Of a DNA stretch of 29,664 nt, positions 22,722-29,664 are shown piece after piece. The first letter of the stretch is position 1. Every line of letters begins with the position of its first letter. This DNA is from JBGTCY01 sp041748615. Lineage in GTDB: Bacteria > Bacteroidota > Bacteroidia > Chitinophagales > CAIOSU01. The stretch spans positions 1 through 29,664 of the forward strand of contig JBGTCY010000170.1 of NCBI GenBank assembly GCA_041748615.1, given 5' to 3'. The notes beneath the pieces are model-generated. The model did not search any database and was not told where the DNA came from. It saw only the letters and a list, made by a program, of their open reading frames with translations. The translations under genes and the position numbers were made by a program.

Positions 22722-24140
22722 TTATACCATCACTTTTTTCCAGTTCCCTTTTCTGAACACATAAATGCACAGCAGCGCATGAATACTAAAGCAAAACGCG
22801 ACTGCAATGAACACCCCGGTCGGTCCCATTTCCAACGGCACTGCCAGCCAATATGCAAGGGGTATTTGTATCACCCAAAAACAGATGATATTGATGTACA
22901 TGGGAGTTTTGGTATCGCCTGCGCCATTCAATGACTGGCTGATGACCATGCCGTAGGCAAAAAAGAGATACCCAAGACAAATGACTCTCAATCCAATGAC
23001 GCCATTTTCTATCACCGCGAAATCCCGGTTAAAAACCTGCACGATTTCTTTTGCAAACACCACATAAAAAATGGAAACTACTCCGAGAAAAATCATCGTG
23101 TAAAAGGAGGTAATCCAAACGGATTTTTCAGCGCGTTCGGGTTGTTTGGCGCCTAAGTTTTGACCAACCAAAGTGGCGGCTGCATTTGCCAATCCCCAAG
23201 TGGGCAAAATGCTGAACACAATCACCCGGAAAGCAATCGTATATCCCGCGATTGCTTCACTTCCGAAAAGAGAAATTATGCGCACCAAAATAATCCAGCT
23301 TGCCGATTCAATCAGGAACTGCGCCATCGCACCCAAAGACAATTCGAACATTTTACGCATCACAGCAAGGTTGGCTTTAAAATGATGCAATGCCAGCTTG
23401 ACAATCGCTTTGCCGTTGAACAGATGATAGAGTTGATAGACCACTCCCGTTCCCCTGCCGATGTTTGTCGCAATCGCTGCGCCTTCCACTCCGAAAGCGG
23501 GAACAGGACCGAATCCGAAAATAAAGACAGGGTCGAGCAAGATGTTTAAGCCATTAGACAGCCAAAGTGTGCGCATGGCAATGGCAGCATTGCCCGCTCC
23601 GCGAAAAACGGCATTAATCAGGAAGATGAAGATAATCGTGATGTTACCGCCAAACATGATGCGGGTGTAGCCATAGCCGCTCTCGATTAATTCCGGTGAG
23701 CCTCCGAGAATCCGCAAAATGTCTTTCGCGAAATAAATACCCAACACGCTGATGCACAGCGAAATCATCAAGCCGAGTATCATGCCTTGCGCGGCAGCGC
23801 GGGCAGCGGCTTCCGGATTTTTCTCCCCGATGCGCCTTGCGACCATCGCGGTCACCGCCAGGCTCAGTCCGATTGCTACAGAGTAAACCAGCGTGATGAC
23901 CGATTCCGTGAGTCCAACCGTTGCCACTGCGTCAATACTCACACGGCTGACAAAAAAAACATCCACCACGGCAAATAGCGCCTCAAGCGCCATTTCCAGA
24001 ATCATCGGCACGGAAAGTAGGAAAATTGCCTTATTGATACTGCCTGTAGTAAACTCCTGTTCTTCGCCTTTGATGGCAATCAAAAAGTATTGATAGACCT
24101 TTTTGAAAAAAGTTATTTTTTTGGAAATAAAGGACAACAT
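22722..24140 (-). CDS. MATE-family multidrug/metabolite exporter
   Basis: This 472-residue protein of the MATE family (MatE domain twice, about 12 transmembrane helices) probably expels drugs or metabolites in exchange for Na+ or H+. Signatures are SVPMILEMALEALFAVVDVFFVSRV near the start, ETVI/AVTAMVARRIGEKNPEAA, and the second-half match AMAQFLIESASWIILVRIISLFG and TLVGQNLGAKQPERAEKSVW. The first 30 residues are a basic cytoplasmic extension. The start at 24140 is the only ATG preceding the first helix in frame. It stands alone, convergent to rlmB. Substrate not predictable. Confidence 0.92.
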   Translation of the reverse strand: MLSFISKKITFFKKVYQYFLIAIKGEEQEFTTGSINKAIFLLSVPMILEMALEALFAVVDVFFVSRVSIDAVATVGLTESVITLVYSVAIGLSLAVTAMVARRIGEKNPEAAARAAAQGMILGLMISLCISVLGIYFAKDILRILGGSPELIESGYGYTRIMFGGNITIIFIFLINAVFRGAGNAAIAMRTLWLSNGLNILLDPVFIFGFGPVPAFGVEGAAIATNIGRGTGVVYQLYHLFNGKAIVKLALHHFKANLAVMRKMFELSLGAMAQFLIESASWIILVRIISLFGSEAIAGYTIAFRVIVFSILPTWGLANAAATLVGQNLGAKQPERAEKSVWITSFYTMIFLGVVSIFYVVFAKEIVQVFNRDFAVIENGVIGLRVICLGYLFFAYGMVISQSLNGAGDTKTPMYINIICFWVIQIPLAYWLAVPLEMGPTGVFIAVAFCFSIHALLCIYVFRKGNWKKVMV

Positions 24141-24424
24141 GATTGAATTAAAATGAAATAACCAACTGAAAAATAATAGAATCTCTGTGAAATCTCCGAG
24201 ACTAAGAAGCGTGAACCCTGGGTGGAGTTAGCGGGTGCGGGTGATGAATGTGAGAATGAGCATGTTGGACACAAATCTAAGGAACATTTTCAAAATAACT
24301 TCATCAATATACAGATTTAAAAATTCTGGAAAAATTCACCACATCATCCGAGTACTGGTTAAAAAATTGACAAAAAATGTCGCCACGATGGAGCTAAAAT
24401 ATTCTTTTTTCGCGCTGATTTTCT

Positions 24425-24482
24425 GCCAAATGGTCGCCTTTACTGGGCTTTGATTGAGTTCCGTCAGGAACGACCATTTGGC
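24425..24482. repeat. intergenic inverted repeat with inner hairpin
   Basis: GCCAAATGGTCG (24425-24436) and CGACCATTTGGC (24471-24482) are perfect 12-bp inverted repeats with 34 bases between. Inside the right half, GTTCC-GTCA-GGAAC (24458-24471) forms a five-base-pair hairpin. The GTTCC...GGAACGACC motif occurs as an intergenic repeat in other Bacteroidota, as far as I recall; this needs a genome search. No T-tract follows. Confidence 0.6.
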
Positions 24483-24524
24483 TGACCCAAGCACCCCTGA
24501 TGCATAATTGATTTAGACATATTT

Positions 24525-24559
24525 TTCTAACATCTAATATCTAATATCTGATAGCAGAT
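24525..24559 (+). repeat. 7-bp-period array upstream of dapA (unit ATCTAAT)
   Basis: Steps of seven bases read TTCTAAC, ATCTAAT, ATCTAAT, ATCTGAT, AGCAGAT. It lies about 75 bp upstream of the dapA -33 box, in the gene-free gap. Its unit is the complement of the type found at 8950 and close to that at 25869. Confidence 0.7.
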
Positions 24560-24634
24560 AACACAAATTGAAGTTGTTAAATTGACAGCATTTTTTAAAA
24601 TCTATTTTCAATTCATTTTGCTTCCGGTTAGTTC

Positions 24635-24665
24635 TTTGCTCAATCCTTTAACCTGATTAACTTAG
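24635..24665 (+). promoter_or_regulatory. probable dapA promoter
   Basis: TTTG (24635-24638), 19 bp, then TAACTTAG (24658-24665), a 7-of-8 match to TAnnTTTG. It predicts a leader of about 30 bases before the ATG at 24705. Confidence 0.6.
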
Positions 24666-24704
24666 CGCCCTGTTTTTATTCATTCAAACATTCAAGTGAA
24701 AAAT

Positions 24705-25604
24705 ATGCTCAGAAAATTCAGAGGAACGGGCGTTGCGCTGGTGACGCCTTTCAAAGAAAACGGACAGGTGGATTATGAAGGATTGAAAAAAGTGATTGAA
24801 CATACAATTAAAGGCAAAGTGGAATATTTAGTGTCACTCGGCACCACAGGTGAAACCGCTTCGCTGACCAAAGAAGAGAAGAAAAAAGTTTTGACCTTAA
24901 CAGTAGAAACGGTGAAAGGTAGAGTGCCGGTCGTTGTGGGTTTTGGCGGAAATAATACCGCTGAAGTCATCGAAACCATTGAGCAAACTGATTTTAGAAA
25001 CATAGAAGCGGTTCTATCTGTCAGTCCTTATTATAATAAGCCTACTCAGGAAGGCATTTACCGCCACTACCGGGCAATCGCGGAAGTTTCGCCTGTTCCT
25101 GTAATCCTGTATAATGTGCCGGGCAGAACTGCGTCCAACATTTCCGCGCAGACGACTTTGCGTTTAGCGAAGGATGATAAAAACATCATCGGCATCAAGG
25201 AAGCATCCGGTGATTTTCAGCAAATCATGACAATCGTGCGCGACAAACCGCAGGATTTTTTCGTAGTGTCGGGCGATGACGCCATCACGTTGCCATTGGT
25301 GTTGTTGGGATGTGACGGAGTGATTTCGGTCGCGGCAAACGCGTTTCCGAAAGAGTTCAGCGAAATGGTGCGGGCGGCATTGAATCAGGATGTAGTGCGT
25401 TCGAGGAAGTTGCATTACAAGTTGCTGGAAATTATCAATCTGCTGTTTCGCGAAGGCAATCCTGCCGGAGTAAAAGGCGCGCTCGAATTGCAGGGCGTTT
25501 GCGGCACTCAGGTGCGGTTGCCGTTAGTACCACCCACGGATGTACTCATGAAAGACTTACTGAGTGCAATCCGGGAATTGAAAGGGGCAAAGGCTTTAGC
25601 TTGA
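24705..25604 (+). CDS. dapA: 4-hydroxy-tetrahydrodipicolinate synthase
   Basis: DapA condenses pyruvate with aspartate-semialdehyde, the first step of the lysine/diaminopimelate branch that also feeds the cell wall. With the ATG at 24705 the protein has 299 residues; a GTG at 24696 would add three. It shows GTGVALVTPFKENGQVDYEG at the start, the substrate-binding SLGTTGETASL, the Tyr in VPVILYNVPGRTASN, and the Schiff-base lysine Lys165 in IIGIKEASGDF, followed by VVSGDDAITLP and GVISVAANAFP. It stands alone. Length and all catalytic residues are normal. Confidence 0.96.
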   Translation: MLRKFRGTGVALVTPFKENGQVDYEGLKKVIEHTIKGKVEYLVSLGTTGETASLTKEEKKKVLTLTVETVKGRVPVVVGFGGNNTAEVIETIEQTDFRNIEAVLSVSPYYNKPTQEGIYRHYRAIAEVSPVPVILYNVPGRTASNISAQTTLRLAKDDKNIIGIKEASGDFQQIMTIVRDKPQDFFVVSGDDAITLPLVLLGCDGVISVAANAFPKEFSEMVRAALNQDVVRSRKLHYKLLEIINLLFREGNPAGVKGALELQGVCGTQVRLPLVPPTDVLMKDLLSAIRELKGAKALA

Positions 25605-25674
25605 TTGATGAGTATAAGGTTGAAAATATCTCAGATGCAAAAGCGCACAAATCTTTGCTATGCGTTGGCTATGA

Positions 25675-25878
25675 CTATATATAATTTATTATTAATGCAC
25701 CATATTCATCGTGTGAGCCTATCCAAAACCAAATAACTGTATTTTCATCTTTTACGCCAAGCGCTTTGTAACCCAAACTTACTCTTGCACTGTATATTTT
25801 TTCTTCAGGTATGATTAATATGAACTGCACTGCGGGATGTTCCGGATTGTCTTTAAACTTACCAAAGATTCTAAAATC
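25675..25878 (-). pseudogene. 5'-truncated RelE/ParE-like toxin remnant
   Basis: The minus strand reads without interruption for 67 codons to a TAG at 25675. It gives FKDNPEHPAVQFILI, then EEKIYSARVSLGYKALG, then IWFWIGSHDEYGALIINYI. This is the C-terminal two thirds of the type II toxin-like family (RelE/ParE fold) whose members end in the phrase WFWIGSHDDY. The first 25-30 residues and the start codon are missing: the frame hits stops (TAA at 25881, TAG at 25887) inside a heptamer array at 25869-25896. No antitoxin gene is next to it. The likely story is a toxin gene broken at its 5' end. It is too short and start-less to be active. Confidence 0.7.
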
Positions 25879-25896
25879 TTAAGTCTAATATCTGAT
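25869..25896 (+). repeat. 7-bp-period array at the break of the toxin remnant
   Basis: Steps of seven bases read TTCTAAA, ATCTTAA, GTCTAAT, ATCTGAT. They resemble the units before dapA (ATCTAAT, ATCTGAT). The array lies exactly where the toxin reading frame loses its N-terminus. Confidence 0.6.
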
Positions 25897-25984
25897 AATC
25901 CCACAATTCGGGATGTTTTTTTACAGCATTCCTTCGCAGAGAATTTCCCGGTATTTCAAACTTTCGGAATCATTTTACACTACA

Positions 25985-26017
25985 TTGATGAATCTTTCAG
26001 GAATTTTGTTACTTTTG
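25985..26017 (+). promoter_or_regulatory. probable promoter of the rpsF-rpsR-rplI operon
   Basis: TACTTTTG (26010-26017) matches TAnnTTTG exactly. A TTG at 25985-25987 lies 22 bp upstream, slightly wide but acceptable. The rpsF ATG is 32 bp after the box. The rest of the 25605-26048 gap holds the toxin remnant and heptamer array, and nothing else that I can see. Confidence 0.6.
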
Positions 26018-26048
26018 CAATCCATTTTTAAAAACAGGAAAATAAAAC

Positions 26049-26456
26049 ATGGCTAACGCCCAATACGAAACAACCCTTATCCTGACTCCTGAAAAGTCAG
26101 ATTCCGAGGTGAGCAAGCTCATCAAGGGTTATGTTAAGTTCCTGAAAACCAATGGCGCTTCAATTGTTCACGAAGAGACATGGGGTTTGAGGAATTTAGC
26201 TTATCCGATTCAGAAAAAAAGCACCGGTTACTACTTCACGGTAGAGTATGAAGGTCCGACCGAGTTAATTGCCAGTCTTGAATTGAGTCTCAAACGTGAT
26301 GAAAGCGTGTTGCGCTTTTTGACCGTGAAGCTCGATAAGTTCGCGATTGATTACAATGACCGCAAGCATAAAGGGCTGATTGGCAGAGACAAAGCGCCCG
26401 CAAAAGCTGAAAAAGAAAAAGTAGTTCAACCTGAAAACGTGGAGGAAAAATCATGA
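26049..26456 (+). CDS. rpsF: 30S ribosomal protein bS6
   Basis: This 135-residue protein has the bS6 fold: YETTLILTPEKSDSEVSKLI, then LRNLAYPIQKKSTGYYFTVEY, then DESVLRFLTVKLDKFAIDYN. The last 25 residues (from HKGLIGRDKAP, rich in Lys, Ala and Glu) form a charged tail like those of many bS6 proteins. It binds bS18 on the platform of the small subunit. It is first in a three-gene ribosomal operon, and its stop overlaps the rpsR start (ATGA), implying coupled translation. The usual co-located ssb is absent, which is normal for Bacteroidota. Confidence 0.97.
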   Translation: MANAQYETTLILTPEKSDSEVSKLIKGYVKFLKTNGASIVHEETWGLRNLAYPIQKKSTGYYFTVEYEGPTELIASLELSLKRDESVLRFLTVKLDKFAIDYNDRKHKGLIGRDKAPAKAEKEKVVQPENVEEKS

Positions 26457-26731
26457 GCACCCCCGGCAATAAAAGCAATGATATTAAATTTCTGACATCC
26501 CCGAAATTAGGGATGCAAAAGAAAAAATACTGCCGCTTCAAAAAAGCAGGTATCCGCTACATTGATTATAAAGACCCTGATTTTCTCCTGAAGTTCGTGA
26601 ACGAACAAGGAAAATTATTACCCAGGAGACTGACTGGCAATTCGCTGAAGTTTCAGCGCAAAGTGGCGACAGCCGTGAAACGCGCGCGTCATCTTGCCTT
26701 AATGCCTTATGTTACTGACCTTTTAAAATAA
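26453..26731 (+). CDS. rpsR: 30S ribosomal protein bS18
   Basis: This 92-residue protein has the core KKYCRFKKAGIRYIDYKD, FVNEQGKLLPRRLTGNS and QRKVATAVKRARHLALMPYV. It binds 16S rRNA with bS6. The single cysteine in YCRF is common to many bS18. A 20-residue N-terminal arm (STPGNKSNDIKFLTSPKLG) precedes the core. The ATG overlaps the rpsF stop (ATGA), and rplI follows 6 bp after its stop. Confidence 0.97.
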   Translation: MSTPGNKSNDIKFLTSPKLGMQKKKYCRFKKAGIRYIDYKDPDFLLKFVNEQGKLLPRRLTGNSLKFQRKVATAVKRARHLALMPYVTDLLK

Positions 26732-26737
26732 TAACCC

Positions 26738-27187
26738 ATGGATGTAGTATTGTTACAAGATGTTGACAAACTTGGCGCTCAACATCAAATCGTAAAAGTG
26801 AAACCCGGTTATGCCCGTAACTACCTGATTCCAAAGGGGATGGCTTTGCTTGCCACTGATGGCAATAAGAAAATGGCGAACGAAAGGGAAAAACAGCAGA
26901 GCCGCAGAGATGAAAAAATTCTGAGCCAGCTTCAGACCATCGTTGACCAGTTGAAGAAAAATGTTTTGAAAATTGGCGCGAAAACCGGAACGTCCGGAAA
27001 AATTTTCGGCAGTGTGACCACGCTTCAATTAGCGGATGCCATCAAGAAGCAGTTTTCCGTCAACGTGGATCGCAAAAAAATCACTTTGCTCGAGGACGAA
27101 ATCAAAACGCTCGGCACTTACAAAGCCCTCGTTGACCTGCACAAAGACGTTAAAGTGGAGATTGATTTTGAAGTGGTGGCGGAATAA
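26738..27187 (+). CDS. rplI: 50S ribosomal protein bL9
   Basis: This 149-residue protein shows the bL9 N-terminal domain VVLLQDVDKLG, then IVKVKPGYARNYLIPKGMAL. A long charged helix (KKMANEREKQQSRRDEKILSQL) follows, then the C-terminal domain (KIFGSVTTLQLADAIKKQ, ITLLEDEIKTLGTYKALV). It binds domain V of 23S rRNA and helps keep the reading frame. It is last in the operon and is followed by a strong intrinsic terminator. Confidence 0.97.
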   Translation: MDVVLLQDVDKLGAQHQIVKVKPGYARNYLIPKGMALLATDGNKKMANEREKQQSRRDEKILSQLQTIVDQLKKNVLKIGAKTGTSGKIFGSVTTLQLADAIKKQFSVNVDRKKITLLEDEIKTLGTYKALVDLHKDVKVEIDFEVVAE

Positions 27188-27212
27188 TTTTTATCTGAAA
27201 AATGCATCAATA

Positions 27213-27247
27213 AAAGGTAGTCCTGAATGGGCTACCTTTGTTTTTTT
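27213..27247 (+). terminator. intrinsic terminator of the ribosomal operon
   Basis: AAAGGTAGTCC (27213-27223) pairs with GGGCTACCTTT (27229-27239), 11 bp with one wobble and a TGAAT loop, then G and seven T (27241-27247). The next gene's ATG follows immediately at 27248. Confidence 0.9.
27233..27240 (+). promoter_or_regulatory. -7 box embedded in the rplI terminator
   Basis: TACCTTTG is an exact match to the Bacteroidota -7 consensus and forms most of the terminator's 3' arm. It ends 7 bp before the ATG at 27248, so a transcript from it would begin at or next to the start codon. No good -33 TTTG is visible at 19 bp, which lowers confidence. Confidence 0.4.
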
Positions 27248-28441
27248 ATGCAGGTTATGACCAACGGCTCTCCGTTAGATAACATTTTTGAAGATACGGA
27301 AGTCGCTTTCTCCAACCTTTCCGACAAGGAAATAAAAAAAGCCCGTTGGCTTTTCAGCACATTCAATCATCCCTTTTTATTGAAAACAGGAACCGGGCTG
27401 ACCAATTTAGCTTTCCGGCTGAATCTTCCGGTTTCAGGACTCATCAAAAAAACCATCTTTCCACAATTTTGCGGGGGTGAAACTTTACAGGAATGTGCAT
27501 CGCCCATCGGGAATCTTTCAAATCACCGGATTTTCACCTGCCTTGAAAACAGTGTGGAAGCAAAATCAACCGAATCGGAATTTGAAAAAACCACGGCTGA
27601 AATCCTGAATTCCATCTGTTTTTCAGCATTGAATCCCAACATTAAAATCATTAGTTGCAAAATCACCGGTATCGGGAGATTTGATTTGTTTGAAAGACTG
27701 CATAGAAATGAACAAGTCACCCAAACTGACCGCGATGCATTTGAAAAAGTGAGACAACGCATGCATCGCATTTGCACAGCAGCAACTGATTCTGAAGTTT
27801 CGATATTTTTTGACGCGGAAGAATCCTGGATACAAAATCCGCTGGATTCGCTGATTGATGAAATGATGCTGGCATACAACTCCAAACGCGCGGTGGTTTA
27901 TAACACCTTTCAGCTTTATTTGACAGACCGTCTGCATTTTTTAAAAACATCTTTTGAAAAATTAAAAGCTGCCAATGTTATTCTGGGAGCTAAGTTGGTA
28001 AGGGGCGCTTATCTGGAAAAAGAAAGAGAACGGGCTGGCAAAATGAATTACCCTTCTCCTGTTCAGCCGGATAAATTAGCTACCGACAAAGCCTACAATG
28101 AAGCGCTTGAATTTTGCTTGAAAAATATCAGGGAGATTGCAGTTTATGCAGCCACACATAATGAAAACAGTTGCCGGTTGCTTCTCGATATGATGGAACA
28201 TTCCGGAATTGAAAAAAATCATCCCCATATTTATTTTTCCCAGCTATATGGAATGGGTGAACATCTCACCTACAACCTTGCTCAGGCGGGATACAATGCC
28301 ACCAAGTTAATTCCCTACGGACCGGTGCGCGAGGCGATTCCTTACCTCATCCGCAGGGCACATGAAAACAGCTCAGTCGCAGGACAAGTGGGCAGGGAAT
28401 TGCAATTGCTGGAAAAAGAAATCAGGCGCAGGGGAATTTGA
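27248..28441 (+). CDS. proline dehydrogenase
   Basis: This 397-residue protein (394 if the second ATG at 27257 is used) is a monofunctional proline dehydrogenase: an FAD enzyme that oxidises proline to pyrroline-5-carboxylate. It shows the barrel signatures AKLVRGAYLEKERERA, IAVYAATHNENSCRLLLDMM, IYFSQLYGMGEHLTYNLAQAGY, and the C-terminal LIPYGPVREAIPYLIRRAHENSSV with its substrate-binding arginines. The partner, P5C dehydrogenase, is not in the window. A longer reading from 27227 runs through the terminator loop and is rejected. thyA follows after 113 bp. Confidence 0.94.
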   Translation: MQVMTNGSPLDNIFEDTEVAFSNLSDKEIKKARWLFSTFNHPFLLKTGTGLTNLAFRLNLPVSGLIKKTIFPQFCGGETLQECASPIGNLSNHRIFTCLENSVEAKSTESEFEKTTAEILNSICFSALNPNIKIISCKITGIGRFDLFERLHRNEQVTQTDRDAFEKVRQRMHRICTAATDSEVSIFFDAEESWIQNPLDSLIDEMMLAYNSKRAVVYNTFQLYLTDRLHFLKTSFEKLKAANVILGAKLVRGAYLEKERERAGKMNYPSPVQPDKLATDKAYNEALEFCLKNIREIAVYAATHNENSCRLLLDMMEHSGIEKNHPHIYFSQLYGMGEHLTYNLAQAGYNATKLIPYGPVREAIPYLIRRAHENSSVAGQVGRELQLLEKEIRRRGI

Positions 28442-28554
28442 TTTTCAACAACTGTTTACATATTCGGAAAGTAATCCTGAATGATTGTTTAATTTTATTT
28501 TCTCTTTGATTTTAATTCTGCTTCGGAATTCCGCTTGAAGCCAAAACCTTAAAA

Positions 28555-29349
28555 ATGCAACAATATCTTAATCTTCTTCAGGACATCTTAGATAAAGGCG
28601 CGAAAAAAGACGACCGCACCGGCACTGGCACTTACAGTTTGTTCGGTTACCAAATGCGTTTCGACCTGCAAAAAGGGTTCCCCCTTTTAACCACCAAAAA
28701 ATTGCACGTCAAGTCCATCATTTATGAATTGCTTTGGTTTTTGAAAGGAGAAACGAACATCGCCTATCTCAAAAAAAACGGGATTTCCATTTGGGATGAA
28801 TGGGCGAATGAAAAAGGCGAACTCGGTCCGGTGTATGGATATCAATGGCGTTCATGGACAACGCCTGACGGAAAAACAATTGACCAAATCAGCAACCTTA
28901 TTAAAGAAATAAAAAAAAATCCAGACTCCCGCAGGTTGATTGTCTCCGCTTGGAATGTGGCGGATATTGAAAAAATGGCATTGCCGCCCTGTCACTGCCT
29001 CTTCCAGTTTTATGTAAGTGATGGAAAATTATCCTGTCAACTTTATCAACGCAGCGCGGACGCTTTTCTGGGCGTGCCGTTTAACATCGCTTCTTATGCG
29101 TTGCTGACGATGATGGTGGCGCAGGTTTGTAATCTTGAACCGGCTGAATTTATCCATACGTTCGGGGATATTCATCTTTATCGCAACCACCTGGAGCAAG
29201 CGCAGGAGCAGATGTCCCGCGAACCGCGTCCGCTTCCGAAAATGGATATTAACCCGGCCGTAAAATCCATCTTTGATTTTAAATTCGAAGATTTCCGTCT
29301 GATGAATTATGACCCGCATCCTGCAATCAAAGCGGAAGTTTCTGTATAA
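28555..29349 (+). CDS. thyA: thymidylate synthase
   Basis: ThyA methylates dUMP to dTMP using methylene-THF. The protein has 264 residues, the standard ThyA length. It shows DRTGTGTYSLFGYQMRFDL, ELLWFLKGETNI, the catalytic Cys146 in ALPPCHCLFQFYV, the phosphate-binding QRSADAFLGVPFNIASYAL and FGDIHLYRNHLEQ. The start is ATG at 28555. It is followed by folA after 28 bp, a natural pair: dihydrofolate made by ThyA is recycled by DHFR. A -7-like TCTCTTTG is present at 28501-28508 without a good -33. Confidence 0.98.
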   Translation: MQQYLNLLQDILDKGAKKDDRTGTGTYSLFGYQMRFDLQKGFPLLTTKKLHVKSIIYELLWFLKGETNIAYLKKNGISIWDEWANEKGELGPVYGYQWRSWTTPDGKTIDQISNLIKEIKKNPDSRRLIVSAWNVADIEKMALPPCHCLFQFYVSDGKLSCQLYQRSADAFLGVPFNIASYALLTMMVAQVCNLEPAEFIHTFGDIHLYRNHLEQAQEQMSREPRPLPKMDINPAVKSIFDFKFEDFRLMNYDPHPAIKAEVSV

Positions 29350-29377
29350 AAAAATTTGATTGCAGTAAAAAATCAGA

Positions 29378-29664
29378 ATGATTAACATCATCGTTGCCGC
29401 AAGTGAAAAAAATGTTATCGGCAAAGACAATCAAATGCCGTGGCATTTGCCTGCCGATTTGAAATATTTCAAAAATATTACGAAAGGCAATGTGGTGGTG
29501 ATGGGCAGAAAAACTTTTGAGTCAATCGGAAAACCGCTTCCTGACCGGATAAACATCGTCATCACAAGACAAAAAGATTTTCATCCCGGAAAAGAAATCA
29601 TCCTCGCTCATTCAGTGGAGGAAGCAATTGAAAAAGCGCGGCAATTTTCCGGAAAAGAAATTTT
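29378..29664 (+). CDS. folA: dihydrofolate reductase (3' end beyond the window)
   Basis: The frame runs from ATG at 29378 to the edge of the window, giving 95 residues, about 60% of the usual ~160. It begins MINIIVAASEKNVIGKDNQ, with the DHFR landmarks MPWHLPADLKYFK (Trp and the substrate-binding Asp), VVVMGRKTFESIGKPLPDRINIVITR and a later SVEEAIEKA. It reduces dihydrofolate to tetrahydrofolate and is downstream of thyA in the same operon. The remaining residues lie outside the window. Confidence 0.95.
   Translation, partial: MINIIVAASEKNVIGKDNQMPWHLPADLKYFKNITKGNVVVMGRKTFESIGKPLPDRINIVITRQKDFHPGKEIILAHSVEEAIEKARQFSGKEI

Larger units (their letters stand above)
24141..24695. other. 555-bp gap without a gene
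   Basis: No coding region or RNA gene is supported. From left to right: a two-unit 11-base tandem near 24180-24201 (AATCTCTGTGA/AATCTCCGAGA), AT-rich sequence, the inverted repeat at 24425-24482, the heptamer array at 24525-24559, and the dapA promoter at 24635-24665. A 72-codon open frame (24235-24453) has no family likeness and is treated as chance. Confidence 0.6.

Noticed and set aside
24235..24453. 72-codon frame in the gap before dapA
   Set aside because: No family likeness, atypical composition, and its end runs into the inverted repeat at 24425.
25837..26031. 64-codon plus-strand frame before rpsF
   Set aside because: It runs antisense to the toxin remnant, through the heptamer array, and into the rpsF promoter; it has no likeness to known proteins.
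27227..27247. Longer proline dehydrogenase starting at 27227
   Set aside because: The extra codons are translated from the terminator loop and T-run (MGYLCFF), which is not family sequence. The ATG at 27248 is preferred.

Overview
The window is a chromosomal segment of a Bacteroidota bacterium, probably from the Chitinophagales/Sphingobacteriales side. This rests on several signs. Promoters match the Bacteroidota form (TTTG at -33, TAnnTTTG at -7) and Shine-Dalgarno sequences are mostly absent. There are type IX secretion sorting domains (one gliding-motility/CHU_C type, one FlgD-like type A), lipoproteins with acidic residues after the lipid cysteine, a split methionine synthase and a DUF2723 membrane protein. 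Almost all genes are housekeeping genes. I see no tRNA, rRNA, phage, CRISPR or transposase gene.

Layout. 1-2475: a possible gene tail, two tandem paralogous lipoproteins, a small membrane protein and a DUF502 membrane protein, with two copies of a 93-bp palindromic repeat. 2476-8681: a catalytic/non-catalytic M16 peptidase pair, a secreted fibronectin-like T9SS protein, pdxH, and a second T9SS-secreted protein. 8682-13298: the methionine synthase locus, with promoter, S-box (SAM-I type) riboswitch, terminator, palindromic repeat, the homocysteine half of MetH, an inserted four-helix-bundle (23S rRNA intervening-sequence type) gene, then the folate/B12/activation part of MetH. 13299-18569: trhO, a nickel/cobalt exporter, a small lipoprotein, a class III aminotransferase, and a methyltransferase/2OG-oxygenase pair. 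18570-24140: a GT-C-like DUF2723 protein with a LysM-like segment, rlmB and a MATE exporter. 24141-29664: dapA, a decayed RelE/ParE-like toxin, rpsF-rpsR-rplI, proline dehydrogenase, thyA and the start of folA.

The most interesting signal is a set of short arrays with a 7-bp period. One inverted pair (unit ACTATGG and its complement CCATAGT) brackets the four-helix-bundle gene inside the met operon. It supplies the last residues of the upstream MetH half and the start codons of the downstream half. Other arrays with a different heptamer but the same period lie inside the apical part of the S-box aptamer, between aptamer and terminator, upstream of dapA, and at the truncated 5' end of the toxin remnant. 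Together they look like footprints of one heptamer-generating or heptamer-targeted process in which the four-helix-bundle gene may take part. No enzyme that could do this is visible here.

Functional links: the met locus is probably shut off by SAM through the riboswitch. thyA-folA form a folate/thymidylate unit. rpsF-rpsR-rplI is the standard ribosomal cluster. The methyltransferase and oxygenase genes form a two-gene operon. The gene after rplI may start from a -7 box placed inside the 3' arm of the rplI terminator.
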